Source: Musa acuminata AAA Group
Lineage: Eukaryota > Streptophyta > Magnoliopsida > Zingiberales > Musaceae
Assembly: GCF_036884655.1 (NCBI RefSeq)
Contig: NC_088339.1
Coordinates: 33,417,501 to 33,481,500, forward strand
DNA length: 64,000 bases
Reading direction: 5' to 3'
Positions 49,599 to 62,124 of this stretch are shown piece after piece (position 1 is the first letter of the stretch; every line of letters starts with the position of its first letter). The notes under the pieces are model-generated. The model ran no database searches and was not told where the DNA came from. It saw only the letters and a list, made by a program, of their open reading frames with translations. Both the position numbers and the translations under genes were made by a program.

Positions 49599-51253
49599 TA
49601 TTGGTTACAAGTACCTTGTAGGCCAATTACGTGAGTAATAACACGTTATACAATCTTTTTTATAATTATTATTATTATTTATTACTTTATATTGGATGAT
49701 ATATATATATATTGTAATATCTTTATATCTGTATAATGAAAATTAAATCATAATAGTGAGATCAATTCCCCTATAAACACAATACCCTAAATATTCATGA
49801 TTATAGATTACTTGAGAGGGACATTGAGATAACTGGATAAATCGGTATTCTATATACTCATCCATAGATGGAGGTAGCTAGTCTCATAGCTGTCTACGTG
49901 GAGACACTAGGGATATAGTGCATGTGCTCATTGGAGAATGAGTTCACATAATGATCTGCTTACAAAATGTTGGTTGGTTAATGATACCTCCCAATCAGAC
50001 AATGATTTTGTAATTTCAATTGTGTCTAGTCCTTAGATTTGAGATATCAATGATGTCTTATATGAGTACTCCACTCTTTGATACTGGACTTATAGGTTTG
50101 GAAGTTTCAAATCTAGCACAGTCGATAATCGGGAGTGGTAGCCAATCTTACGAGGGCAATTGAGTGTCAACAGATTATCATCCACTCTCGGTATTATAAG
50201 AGGAATATCTCATATATTCTTACTCAAGCAAATCCCTAGCTAGAGTCGATCGAATTATAATAAATCTGCTAAACATGAAATTCGGATTGAGAGAGGAGTT
50301 CTTCGGGAGAATCCGATTAAAGTGAGACTCGAATAGATTTCATATAAGTCTAAAAGCTCTATGCTCGATATACGATCTTTGGGATATTAGATGGATGAGA
50401 GACTATAAATATACAATAATTAAGAATAGATGAGTCCAATGGATTAAATCTCTTATACCATCTTGGGACTATGACGTAGTAGCTTAGTATGTTCGTAGTC
50501 GATGAGTTGAGTGAATTATTATAAGGATAATAATTCTCTGAGTCGGAAGGAGTTATGACATGTGCAACTCATGACCAGCTCGGTATTGGGCCTAACGAGT
50601 CATACACATTTGATAGATGATACGACGAATAAAGAATTGGATATGTGATATCCAATAAGCCTATGTTTTATTAGATCTATTGGGTGAAACCCAATAAAAG
50701 CTTAGAGTGAATATTTAGATAGAGAACTAATTTTTATTAAGCTATGGATGATTGGATGGAGATCTAGTGTCTAATATGTCAGGGTAATTGGATGAAGATC
50801 CAATACCTGATAGGGCAATATTTATTATGGTTAAGTTGAAAGTGTTATATATAAATAAGAGATGGACCAAATGGTCATAGGCTAGACTCATTTAGTCGCC
50901 TACCTCCTACCTCCTATCTTTTCATCTTCTTTTTTTCCTTTGCCACCAATCCCTACTTGGGCGTGAGGATAGTAAGAAGAGTCGACCCCTTCTTGTTTTA
51001 TTACTGTGTGATGGTGCACGAAAACGAGAAAAGAATATGTTACGAGAGGAAGTGCATCGTCGCTTCATCCATCATGTGGATCACTGTTAGAGAAGAGTTT
51101 GTGAGAGTGTCTCACATATTTTAAGTAATTTTTTATTTTTATAAGTTTTACACTCTCAAACTTTACATGACAATTCGATAAACCTATTTTGGAAATTTGA
51201 TTTTTGCTTTTATTTTTCGCTATGCATATGATTCTCCTCAAGATTTCCCAAAA
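49599..51253 (-). mobile_element. Solo LTR 1 (about 1.65 kb), nested in gypsy element
   Basis: Homologous throughout to solo LTRs 2 and 3 and in the same orientation as 3. On the minus strand it starts TTTTGGGAAATCTTGAGG (decayed from TGTTGG) and ends TTGTAACCAATA. Flanks ATCTC (49594-49598) and GTCTT (51254-51258) fit a duplication with two transitions. No internal coding part or second LTR adjoins it, so it is a product of LTR-LTR recombination. Confidence 0.8.
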
Positions 51254-52348
51254 GTCTTAACCATGGGAGGAGAGAGATCAGTTACTCCTCCTTAAATCCC
51301 TCATCCACTAAGGAGTAGGCTTATTTTATAGCAAAGCCTCTAGCCTCCAAATTCTCTTGGATTTCAGGAGCTCCCATCTGTTCTCCTAGAAAGGATCATT
51401 TTTTACATTGCCTTGGAAGGGCTAGTCAGTCTTCATTATTCTCTTCTCGTCGTCGACCCTACTCTCTCATTTTCAAGTCAGGATGTCCTTTCTTTTTCAC
51501 ACTAGCTCCTTTAAGTTTTATAGTCACTAGTCTACTAAAGACCATGCTTTATCCTCAAGCAGTTCGAGGGTAGAGCAAGTCGATTCGTCCTTAATAAGAC
51601 CCTAAAGTCTTATCATAAAAGAAAAAAGAGAATGAGATGATCACTTCGAGGGGATCGACCTCCTAAGGTTTGTCCATAGACTGAAATTCGATTGATTGAT
51701 TGATTAAAAGAAAGGGTTACATCACTATTTATAGAGTTTCACCTAGAGTTTACCAGGACTTCGACTCTTAATAATAATTAAATATTAAATAAACTTCTAC
51801 CCGACTTTAATTGAACTAAACAGACTCAATAAACAACTAAACTAAATAGACTCAATAAACATTATTCAAAAGCTCAGAAAAAGAGTCATAATAGTCGTCT
51901 TCGGGGATGCATCTCCTGAGAACTCGAGAGCTCTTCAGGACCTAGAGTTCATGATGAGCTCTCAAGACTATGACTGGGTGGTAAGTACACTCTTTTTGGA
52001 TCACCTACAATCATGTTATTACATCTCGATCGACTTCAAGTTACATATTTCCTGACCTGGGCAATGCCCCTTTCACTTGATTCTAAGGGGCTTTTACTTG
52101 TCCTATGTTGCCCTTCGAGGTGGGACTTAACCTCTTACTCTATTTGGTCATTGTATCATACCTCCAGTGGTAGAGGATTTTGCCTTCATAGATGGCACCT
52201 AACTCATGATGCTATCTTGTTGCATTCATCGAGGAGTGTCGAGGTACCTGTATTATCTCGACTCGCACCTTTTTCTCATTTCGCTTTCGATTGCGCAAGG
52301 GACAAAGTGGCTATTACTTGGCTGCCTGAGGCGGTTTTAGGTTAGGTG
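51254..52348. other. Gypsy internal sequence between solo LTRs 1 and 2
   Basis: Sequence belonging to the host gypsy element between the antisense ORF region and the tandem arrays. A plus-strand frame at 52013-52345 is open for about 110 codons and leads towards the ORF remnant on the other side of solo LTR 2. A GATT tetranucleotide run lies at about 51691-51705. No family signature was recognised in this stretch on its own. Confidence 0.45.
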
Positions 52349-53952
52349 TGTTGGAAAACTTGGGAGAGCATCATATGCACAGCGGAAACACAAAACAGAA
52401 ATCAATTTTTTCAGAAATATATTTATATCAAATCATGTGCGACGATTGGGAGCCAAAAAAATTATAAAATTAAAAACTACTTAAGACACGAGATAATCTC
52501 ACTTAAGGGAACTTGTATATCCCTAATATATAGATCTCAGTCCATGGATGAAGGAGATCTCACATTCCCTTCTTCAACGGTGATCCACACGACGGATGAA
52601 GTAAAAACGCAACAGGGGTAGTCATTCTTGCTATCCTCTCGCACTAGAGAGAGGGCAGTCGGTTGAGAAAGAAGCAGGCATAGAAGGATAAGGGGCGACA
52701 GGTAAGGGTTCCTGTCTTATAACCCTTTTAGATAGAGCTCCTATAGTTAACCCTAATAGATCCTACCCTATTGGTTATTGGATCTCTATCAAATTATCTC
52801 TAGTTTAATGAAAATTAGTTCTCTATCCAATTATCTACTATAAGCTCTTATTAGGTCTCACCCAACGGATCCAATAAAATAGGAATTTATTAAATATCAT
52901 ATATTAAATCTTCTATTCGTCGTATCATTTATCATATGTGTGTGATCCTTTAAGCTCAATGTCAAGTTACCCATGAGTTGCATCTGTTAGAACTCATTCT
53001 GACTCAGAACTTCTTCTGATTCAGTGAATTATCATCCCATAATAATTCATTCAACTCATTGATTATAGACGTACTATTTCATTACTCCATAATTTCTCAA
53101 ACGATACATAAGGATCTAATCCATTGGACCTATCTACCCTCAATTACTATATTTTTATAGTCTCTCATCCATCTAATATCTTATACACTGAATATTGGGT
53201 TTGGTGCTATTAGGCCCTTACGGAATTTACTCGAGTCTCGCTCTAATCAAATTCTCTCGGAGAACTCCTTTCTTAATCCAAATGACCAAAGTCATAGATT
53301 TACCTATGCGAGAACACATGAGACATTCCTCTTATGACACCAAGAGCGGATGATTCTTTATTAACACTCAATTATCCTCGTAAAGTTAGCTACTACTTCT
53401 GATGACCGACTGTGTTAGATCTGGAACTTCTAGATCTATAAGTCTAGTATCAAAGAGTGGAGCACTCATATAGGGCATCATTGGTATATCAAGTCTAAAA
53501 ACTAGACACACAATTAGGACCATAGAACCATTGTCTGATAATAAATATCATTAACAATCTATCATTCCATGAGTAGATCATTCAATGAACTCATTTTTCA
53601 ATGAGTACCTGCACTATACCCCTAGTATCCCGATACAAATAGCTATAAGACTAGTTGTCTCCATCACATGAATTGGTATATAGTACACCAGTCTATCTGA
53701 TTATCTCGAGATCTCTCTCGAGTAAGTTATGATCAGAAATATTTAAAGTTTGTGTTAATAGACGAATTGATCTTATTATCATGATCTCATTATGATCCAA
53801 TTCCCATTGCACAGATCCAAGGGTATTATAATATATTTATCATCCAATATAAAGTAAAAAAATATCATCATAATAATAACCAAAAAAATTGTATAATGTA
53901 TCACACGTATCATCACTAACGTGATTGGCTTACAGAGCATATGTAACTAGTA
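52349..53952 (+). mobile_element. Solo LTR 2 (1604 bp) with perfect target duplication
   Basis: Starts TGTTGGAAAACTTGGGAGAG and ends TATGTAACTAGTA, flanked by AGGTG at 52344-52348 and again at 53953-53957. It is the inverted-orientation relative of solo LTRs 1 and 3. The CACAGCGGAA word near the start recalls Ty1/copia LTRs, but the superfamily is not proven. It splits the antisense ORF remnant of the host element. Confidence 0.9.
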
Positions 53953-53957
53953 AGGTG

Positions 53958-54334
53958 GTGCCTCTTCAAACAATAAAGGTTCGAAGGAGCACTACTTTTT
54001 CATGAGCATCAGTCGGGAATGAGGATTCACCCTCACTTTGTCAACGTGGAACACTGATAACACTCTTTTTATATTAGATGAGGAGGCGATTCATGTACAT
54101 CACTTGAGAGAGATTCTTTCCTCCTTCGAGATGATAAGGAAGATGAATGAGGATTGGTTAGTCAAGGCAGCCTCAACTCGGCCCCATGGGGTACGACCCA
54201 AACCTTTTTTTCTCTATTTGACTTTTGTTTTTAATCTTATATTGCAGCATGAATTGTCTCTAGATATGCACTTACAACACTTAAAGAAGGGGTCGGGCTC
54301 TACGTCAAGCATTGCATGGCCTCGATCAACCTAG
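53958..54334 (+). pseudogene. Antisense ORF remnant of gypsy element (gypsy-type transposon domain)
   Basis: The plus-strand reading KGSKEHYFFMSISRE, stop, GFTLTLSTW continues open to 54334 and resembles the G-W-K-x-x-Y-F-F-V...W pattern of the putative gypsy-type transposon domain (PF04195). That ORF is found antisense between integrase and 3' LTR in Tat-lineage elements (family knowledge). A GT...AG intron-like segment (about 54190-54246) follows HG, before HELSLDMHLQHLKKG. Broken by an in-frame stop, a frame change and the solo LTR 2 insertion. Confidence 0.45.
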
Positions 54335-55117
54335 GCGACCACCTGAGAGCCATTTGTGGAGCCAATTGATCCACCTTGGTCGGGTCGCGATAGTATTGAG
54401 TGACCCAGAAAGACGCTCAAGGCCTTATTATAGAAGGCCCTATATACCAAGAAGAGGAACATTGTAGAAGGTTCAGCTCAAAGGATCGGCTCATTCCTCG
54501 AAGGCACCTATAGGAGGCTGAGGTTCTATGCCCAAGGGTTCAACTTGGGGAATCGAACACCTCTAGCTACTTCTGTAGGAGGTTGAAATCCCATGACGGG
54601 TTTAGGAAAGAAGATGGTGAGACTGTGATCGATGTGGGACTTGTATAGGGGTAAATCCCTACCCTTCATGACCTTGTAGATGGTCGACCTCATCGACTCC
54701 CCTCCGAACGCCGCATTGGAACCCCGCTAGGAGGGCCTTAAGCAGGCTCAAAGGGTGTGGAGTGAGGGCACAATCAACAGAGTAGTGTTGTCGAGAATTG
54801 CTATGCTGGGATCTAACAAAACAAATGTATTATTCCCCCTTGGAGATCTCGATTGATACCCGCTCTTGATTGGTAGCATCATCACTACATGACCACTCTG
54901 ATAAATAGGGTTCAAGACACTAGTGCTATGATCAGCCAACAATCTTTGGTGATTGATAACCTTTGTGTCAAGGTCAAAACTCTTAAGAAGGGGTCTACCT
55001 AGGTCGTTGTCGTCAAGGGTGACTTTTATCCAAGGTCTTTAGGGCTTTTATAGGTAAAATTTATCTAAGGGTGACTTGTGTGTGGTGTGGGATGCCTGTA
55101 GGATACTCGGGAGTTTA
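54335..55117. other. Gypsy internal sequence between antisense ORF and solo LTR 3
   Basis: Non-coding as it stands. It belongs to the host gypsy element by position. A minus-strand frame at 54748-54942 is too short and featureless to assign. Confidence 0.4.
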
Positions 55118-56752
55118 TACTAGTTTAAGGTGCTCTGCAAGCTAGTCACGTTAGTGATGACACTTATAATTATGCATAATCTTTTTTGGTTAATAATAAT
55201 AATGGTATTTTCTCACTCTATACGATGAATATATATTGCGATAGCCTTAAATATGTACAATAGAAAATTGGATCATGATGAAATCATGATAATAAGAACA
55301 ATTCTCTTTAAACACAGATTCTAAATATTCATAGTCATAAATTACTCGAGAAGGATATTAAGATACTCGGAGAAACTAGTGTAACATATATCAGTCTATA
55401 TGACGGAGATAGTTAGTCTCATATCTATTTGTGTGGAGATACTAGAGTTATAGTGTAGGTGCTCATTTGAGAATGAGTCCACTAAATGATCCACTTATAG
55501 AATATTAGATGGTTAATGATACCTCATCGTCAAATAATAATTCTGTAGTCCTGACTATATATCTGGTCCTTGGACTTGAGACACCAAGGATGTCTTGTTT
55601 GAGTACTTTATTCTTTAATGAGACTTATAGATCTGGAAGTTTTAGATCTAGTACAACCGATCATTGAGAATGATTGTCAATCTTGCAAAGGTAATTATAT
55701 GTCAATTAAGAATCAGTCACTCTCGGTATTATGAGCGAAATATCTTGTGTATTCTTACTCAAGTAAATCTCTAACCAAGGTCAATCGAATTAAGAGATGA
55801 TGAGTTCTCCAAGAGAATCTGATAAGAGTGAGATTCAAATGGATTCTATATGAGCCTGATATTACCATGCCCAATATTTGGTCTCTAAGATATTAAATGA
55901 ATTAAGGACTATATATACATGGTAATTGAGGGTAGATAGGTCTAATGAATTAGATCCCCTGTATCGTTTGAGGACTATGACATAGTGACCTAATACATTC
56001 ATAGTTGATAAGTTGAGTGAATTATTCATCGAGTCAGAAAGAGTTCTAAGTCAGAAGAGATTCTGATATATACAACTCACATCCAGCTCAATATTAGGGC
56101 TAGAGGGTCATACACATAACACAAATGACATGACAAATAAAGGATTAGATATGAGATATCCAATAAGCCTCTTTTGGCCTTTTAATGGATCTAATGGGTG
56201 AGACCCAATGGAGCATGGAGCTTGAAATGGTTATTGGATATGGATCCAATACCCATTAAGTCTTTACATCAGAATTAATTAGGGTTATCTAGAGGGATTC
56301 TCTGTAAATGAAAGTGGTTCTCTAAGGGTCATAAGCTAGACCCTTTTGGAGAAGCTAATCTTCCATCTCCTTCTTTCCATCTCTCTCTCTCGTAACCTCC
56401 CTTATATGAGTGGAGAGCAAAAGGGCCACTCCCTTCCTTGCTTAATGTTGTTGCCGCTTTACTATTGGGTGGAGCGACATCTTAAAGAGAAAGTCTGCTA
56501 TGAGGAGGAGCGTCGCGAATATTGTCTATCATGTGGACTTTCGCTAGAGAGGAGCTCGTGAGAGCTTCTTCACTCAGCAAGCCAAGATCTATGCCTGTAG
56601 ATATACGAGTTCTCCAATGTGAGAACGTCTCATCCCTTATATGAGATTTTGAGTTTTTCTCCTAGTCATCTCCCGATGATCCAATGCTATTCTGTTTGAG
56701 AAACTTTTCTTTATTTCCACTACACATGTGATGCCCATGGTGTTTCCTAACA
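55118..56752 (-). mobile_element. Solo LTR 3 (1635 bp), nested in gypsy element
   Basis: Reverse-complemented, it starts TGTTAGGAAACACCATGG and ends CTTAAACTAGTA. Flanks GTTTA (55113-55117) and GTTTG (56753-56757) fit a 5-bp duplication with one change. It interrupts the gypsy integrase region just after the conserved NGLAEVTNR segment. Confidence 0.85.
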
Positions 56753-57240
56753 GTTTGTCCACCTAAGTACCATTTGCTTTGACCACTCTCTTCTTCAATC
56801 CCTCAAGGATAGCTCGGTTGGTGACCTCGGCCAGACCATTGGTTTTGAGGTGAGCCACTAAGCCGAACCTTAGCTGGATTCCGTTAGACCAACGTAACCC
56901 TTTGAACTTTATGTTGTTGAATTGAGTTCTATTATCAGTGTTGAGAGCCCTTAGGATTCCTAAGTTGGTGATTATATTCTTTCAGACAAATCCTTCAACC
57001 TATTTCTCAACGATTGACGCTAGTGGTTCAGCCTTTACATAATAAGGAATATCCTCTATCTCGATGCCAGTGAGAAGGGCCTTAAGAGGTCCATTCTCGT
57101 TGGGCGAAGGGTCACACATTATCGATTGAGCCCAAAGGGATTTAGGCAAGTGTTGCATCCAAGTGAACCTTTGGCATTGTTGGCACCTTCGAGCATAGAC
57201 AATTGCATCCTTGCGCACGGATAGCCAATAAAATCCTTGT
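56753..57240 (-). pseudogene. Gypsy integrase remnant
   Basis: The minus-strand translation gives a zinc-finger-like YARRCQQCQRF, then VKAEPLASIVEKQVEGFV, TDNRTQFNNIKFKGL, VAHLKTNGLAEVTNRAI and LEGLKKRV. These are the HHCC and core (D,D...E) segments of gypsy integrases. The first catalytic region is damaged, and solo LTR 3 interrupts the C-terminal part. Confidence 0.8.
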
Positions 57241-57249
57241 TGAAGAACC

Positions 57250-57870
57250 TTAAAAGCGATGGCTCTCCATAAATCCCACGTGCACTTCGGCCAATGCCCT
57301 CTCGACCTCTTATGATGATAGCATCAAAGGAAGGGTTGGCTGAAGGATATACGGTATAGATGATTATTAATTATATAATACTATGCTTGGTAGCATTTGA
57401 CCCTTTGAGTCGTGAGATACAAGCTCAACACTTCGCCCAGGATAGAGGACGAGAGTTATGACAACCAGGCGAGGTAATGCTTTAGTCCTTCGAATGCCTC
57501 CTAACATGCCTTGATCTATAGGAAACCCTTTGGATTCTACAGTGCTTTGAAAAAAGATAAACACTTATCTCTAGATCGGGGTAGAAACCAATTAAATACT
57601 GCTAGTCATCCCGTTAATTATTGTGCCTCCTTCACGGACCAAGGTGGGGGCATCTCGGTTATGGTATAGATCTTTACGGGGTTTGCATCTATACCCTTTT
57701 GTTAGGGAGGATGTTCAAATTGTGTTGGGCGACATCTAGATCAATGCCCAGTATGTCCTTTGGTGACCAAGTGAATACCTCAGCATTTTTTCTGAGGAAG
57801 TTGATTAGTTATATATGCTCCTCCTCGAGGAGAGCTGCTCCGACCTTAATGACTTGATCAGGTCAGGTCT
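57250..57870 (-). pseudogene. Gypsy reverse-transcriptase fragment with core deleted
   Basis: Minus-strand readings AEVFTWSPKDILGIDLDVAQ and a later stretch YTITEMPPPWSV then LNRFLSRSGDKCLSFFKAL match the entry and the late part of a gypsy RT. The catalytic palm (YVDD) and nearly all of RNase H are absent between and after them, so the element cannot encode a working RT. Several frames and stops are involved. Confidence 0.65.
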
Positions 57871-57961
57871 TGTTCAGTGGTGCCTCGATAAGTTGTTTCT
57901 TTGACTATGGGTGTGGGAGCGACTTATCAAAATCTCAAGGATCCATCGGCAATGGCTCGGA

Positions 57962-58408
57962 CTAGGCTTTCCTTGATAGTGAGTTTACCATCATGTAGCA
58001 TTGTCGGGATCCCCTTGGGTTGTTCATTAGTTCTTCGACACTAGCCCTCGTTGAGAACTTTATCATCATATGATATGTGGATAGCATCGCTTTCAATCGG
58101 TTGAGAGTGGGTCGACTGATAATTACATTGTAGGTTGAGGGAATGTCCACTACAATGAATTTGGTCGTCAACGTCTTGAAGTAGGGCTCCTCTCCGAAAG
58201 TGATATGTGGGTTCACAGTCCTAAGCAGGCAAATAGAATTGCCCATAAATCCCATCAGCGAAGATGATATTGGGGAGAGGTCGTATGTTGACAATCTGAG
58301 CTTTTGAAATGCATCGAAATAAAATATGTTAATGAAGCTATCTATGTCGATTATGACCCTTTTCACCCAAGCGTTGATCATCCTTAGAGACCACGAATAT
58401 GTCATCAT
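57962..58408 (-). pseudogene. Gypsy aspartic-protease region remnant
   Basis: Open for 148 codons on the minus strand. It reads RVIIDIDSFINIFYFDAFQ (the usual D-G/T-S active site appears as DIDS), then FIVVDIPSTYNVIISRPTLN (normally YNAILGRP...LN) and STRASVEELMNNPRGSRQCY. The domain is clear. The altered active site and upstream stops mark it as inactive. Confidence 0.75.
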
Positions 58409-58559
58409 GGTTCGGGTTGAGGTACTTCATCTCCTTTCTTAAAAAAGTAATTTCAACACCGCTTTCTTTTCTCGAGTGTTTTTCGATGGTAGCTTAGGCA
58501 TAAGCTTTGTGTCCCGAGGAACTATCCCCCCGCCCCTCCTTCAGTGGGTCCACTGACGA

Positions 58560-59250
58560 TGATATCATTTTATCTTTCGACCGGGCCTTATGAGTGAGGC
58601 AAGGGATCTTAGGGTTTATAAAGGAACCTCCCGAGATGCACTAGTAAATGAGCTCCTTAATCTAGTTATTTAAATTACGGCACCTTTAGTGTCATGATCT
58701 TAGTCTTGGTGGAAGTAACAATACTTCGATTTGTCTCTTTTTTTCAAGGGGGCCCTCATTGATAGTAGTTTTTTTAGAAATTCTTTCTCCCTTATCTGCA
58801 AAAATAGAGCGATATTTAAGCTAGGAAAGTTACGGTGTGCTCCACTAGGTTAGAGCGACCGTCAAAAGCTTCTAGTGATAGGAGGCAAAAGTTCGTCATG
58901 ATTGACTTCTCCTTAATACTTTGGATGAATGAGAAATGACTCGAGGTGGGGTTGTCTGCGCCTTCCCCTTTTGATTGTTAGAACCTTTGTTGTATTTTTT
59001 TCTAAACGCTAATCCATTTGTTGTAATTGGGCCTTTAGGGAGTCATTCATCGAGTTTGCCAATTAGGTCTCCAACTCGAGTAAGGTTGGCCCGTGATGCA
59101 ATGGTGCACTGAATTCTATCGTCGGGAAGCGTGATGCTTCGGTTGGCATTTTGGGTGATCGGGGGCAGTCCTAGGCAACCGACATTGGGTCGATTGGGAA
59201 AACCCTAGAGGGCATGGGTGCAAGTGGTGGTTAAAGCATTGGTCACGATT
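58560..59250 (-). pseudogene. Gypsy gag remnant
   Basis: The minus-strand reading LPSLEAFDG-like segment (here CLLSLEAFDGRSNLVEHTVT) is the well-conserved plant gypsy gag start of the capsid region. Many stops interrupt it. Borders are approximate. Confidence 0.6.
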
Positions 59251-59578
59251 GTGAAGGTGGTGTTACATGTTGAGCCAACTGGGGCAAAAGCGGGGCAATG
59301 ACTTACATCATTCCTGTAAGGGTCTGCACTTAGTACATGAGATTCAGAAAGGCTTTGACAACCATGTGTCCCATGCTCACCCTGGGAGGTGAGAGTTCAA
59401 GGTTATTGAACATGTGTTAGTAACACCTCGGTGTTTGAGTTGAGATGATGCATCCATATAAGGCAAGGAGGGCAGTTGTCCTCGTTACATGAAGGTACTG
59501 TGGGTGGGTGGTGGCATCTTCTCACTAAAGCACTTGTTGAGAGGGTTCATGGGTGAACGCTCTTGTGACATTTAGGAT

Positions 59579-59597
59579 CCTCTTTCTAGTACCAAAA
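59579..59597 (-). other. Gypsy primer-binding region
   Basis: The minus strand reads TTTTGGTACTAGAAAGAGG directly after the right LTR, similar to the TTGGCGCTAGAAGGAGG type used by many plant gypsy elements. The priming tRNA is not determined. Confidence 0.6.
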
Positions 59598-60281
59598 TGT
59601 TATGATTTGAGTACCGTCGATCGTGAGTCAACATGGCCTGGTCTTATCCCGAGGACACAAGGTCATTTGAGGAACCCTTGGGGCAGCCCTAAGCAATAGT
59701 TGACGCAGCACCGTGGTGTTTAAGATGGCTTCTGAGGTGATCTTCATGGTGGCTTCTAAGGATTCTAAGTAGTCTCAAGATCGAATCGAGGAGGATTTTG
59801 GTCTCATCGATGGATTCCTGTACAAAGGTTAGTATCGATGGGAGCTCTTGACTTGACCCCTCCGACGCTCAAGTTAGCTCTTTGGGGGGGGGGGGTTGTA
59901 TAGAATATGAAGGATTTTCGAGAAAAAGGTTCGACCCCTAGGTAAGCATCGAGGGTTGGCATTTATACATTGGTGACCGAGGGGGTTACTTGTAACCATC
60001 GTAACAATCTCCCTTTAACATTTTGTCCAAAGGGTGCGATAAGCTCGAACAACCTCGGTTGTCATCTACAATGGCCGGTTGAGGGGGAATCACTATCCAT
60101 GATGGCCAATAAAATCAGTCCAAACGGTCTCCCATGGACTATTGTCCATGGGTCCCGACAAGCTATTATTGCTCCCATATTGTTGCGGAGTGAGGAATGA
60201 CTTGGCTCTCATCCTCCATGTTGGCGTTTCGATGGTGGCTAATTGTCGAACTGATTTAATTTGTTAAAATATTTTCAATCA
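59598..60281 (-). repeat. Gypsy 5' LTR
   Basis: 684 bp; the minus strand begins TGATTGAAAATATTTTAAC and ends AAATCATAACA. Partner of the 3' LTR at 47555. A G homopolymer (about 59884-59895) is private to this copy. Confidence 0.85.
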
Positions 60282-60778
60282 AATACTAATATATTTATTA
60301 AAAAAATAATTATGTTTGACAGAGTTTGAACCTTCGTTTGTTTTTGTTTTTTACATTGGTTGATTCGATATCGTTTTAATAGTTATTAGCATATTGATAT
60401 ATGGTAAACTAGTATATATTATGAAATTATTTTTAAGACTTATGTATACATATAGCGAAAATCAATTATCAAATCGATATGTATTGATTTGAATAAAATA
60501 ATAAATATTATATAATTTCTCATGATAATGATTTAAACGATCGGTGATGCATCCCCCACCACACAAACCCTACGTACGATTTTTCAATCACAATGAATGA
60601 TTTCTAGAGGGAGAGTTTGGGGGATGGGAGTGCCAATTATATGAATAGCTATTTAAGAAAAGGAAAGCATGGATCAAGCAATAATACAAAAGCATTGGTT
60701 GGTGGCCTCTTATTCTAAGATGGTAGTTGCACACCAATCGCGAGTTTTGATCGACAACATTCCATCTAATATTCCATA

Positions 60779-60816
<38 letters not shown>

Positions 60817-62124
60817 TTGCATACAACGAATACTTTGTGTTATATTGATTTTAAAATATTTTAACATTGTGTTATATTATACCATTCTCTTATTCCATGC
60901 AAATGTCCTTTTGGTAAAATTTATGTTTAATATTTCAACTAAATATATGTTATTATTCGAATTGGACAAAAGTTTTCTTTACCTATTAAAAATTATACGA
61001 AGAAAATTATCACTGACTCTATGTGATCCAAAATAATTAAAAGATTATGATTTTATTATAATTATCATATGTTTCGATGGTTTTAATACTGAATTATTAT
61101 TCAAAATAATATCTTTTTGACTATTAATGTAGACTATAATGATTACCCAATTCTAACATGTGAATTCATTGATTTTTTACCAAAATATAGTGATGAGATA
61201 GATGTTTGGTCGATAAAGAATTGTTATTTTATTTTATTTTTCATCAAAATTAGAAACCACGATTTACGATAGTATATTTTTCTTTAAAATAAAATCGAAA
61301 AATATATTAAGCCTAAATTTTGATGTAGATAAAATACCATTAACAGCCCATTGAATGTGTCACTATCTCTCATTGCCTTCAAAGAAACTTCACCAACAAC
61401 CTTTCATTATTTTCTTCTTTGCCTCCCCTCTCTAAACTTCATCAACAAGAAGGTCCCCATGGAATCATATGCATGGAATCAATTATCTGGCAATGGTGAG
61501 GGTAAAAGATGGAATCATAAAGCTTAAAGCCACCATGCACTATTGCACTCTAAGTTGAAGTGCCATCTAAATTGCATTGCACCATTAGAGAACATTTCTT
61601 GCATGGTTCACATGTTCTTGGTTTTATCCAAATGGTGCAATTGGGATAGAGAGAGAGAGAGAGAGAGAGATCGTTTCTTTCTTCTTCTTTTATTCTTTTT
61701 AGGGTCAACATTGTTATGATCATGAGTGGGATATAACTTAACCTAATTAATTGGTTAATCAATAACTGGATAAAACAATGAAAAAAATTAGTAAATCAAT
61801 CAAAATTTTCCATTAAAGAAAAAATTGAGAAAAAAAAAATATTTATTATTTATGTAAGAAATTATTATTAGGTTATATTCAGAGGGATTAAAAAAGGAAA
61901 GAAAGAAAGAGCAAATAGTCAAATATATGTGTACCTGTTTCTCCGATACCCCTCGTTTACCCTCCGGGGTTGGACGGGTAAGGCGGGACCCAAATTTAGG
62001 GTCTCGGGAATTCCATGGAATGTCCCATCACTAAATACCTCCATCATCGTACAGTTTTGCGCAACCCGTTTTGCGTATACCCCTTACGGTACCTTCCAAT
62101 TAGTGGATAGACAAAAGCAAGGCC

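Larger units (their letters stand above)
47555..60281 (-). mobile_element. Old Ty3/gypsy LTR retrotransposon, decayed, carrying three nested solo LTRs
   Basis: Two related direct repeats (47555-48228 and 59598-60281) bound the block. The primer-site region (TTTTGGTACTAGAAAGAGG on the minus strand, next to the right LTR) and a purine tract (GAGGGGAGGCAAA, next to the left LTR) fix minus orientation. In minus order it holds gag, protease, RT fragment and integrase remnants, then an antisense (plus-strand) ORF remnant, two tandem arrays and the 3' LTR. Domain order protease-RT-integrase is that of Ty3/gypsy. The extra antisense ORF resembles the Tat-type lineage (Grande/Retand/RIRE2). Without about 4.9 kb of later insertions, the element would be about 7.8 kb. 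All frames are broken. A target duplication is only weakly visible (GATAA / AATAC). Confidence 0.88.

Noticed and set aside
52013..52345. 110-codon plus-strand frame as an independent gene
   Set aside because: It lies inside the gypsy element next to the antisense ORF remnant, is out of frame with it and shows no recognisable domain alone.
47550..60286. Clear target duplication for the gypsy element
   Set aside because: Flanks GATAA and AATAC match at only three of five positions, so I do not claim a duplication.
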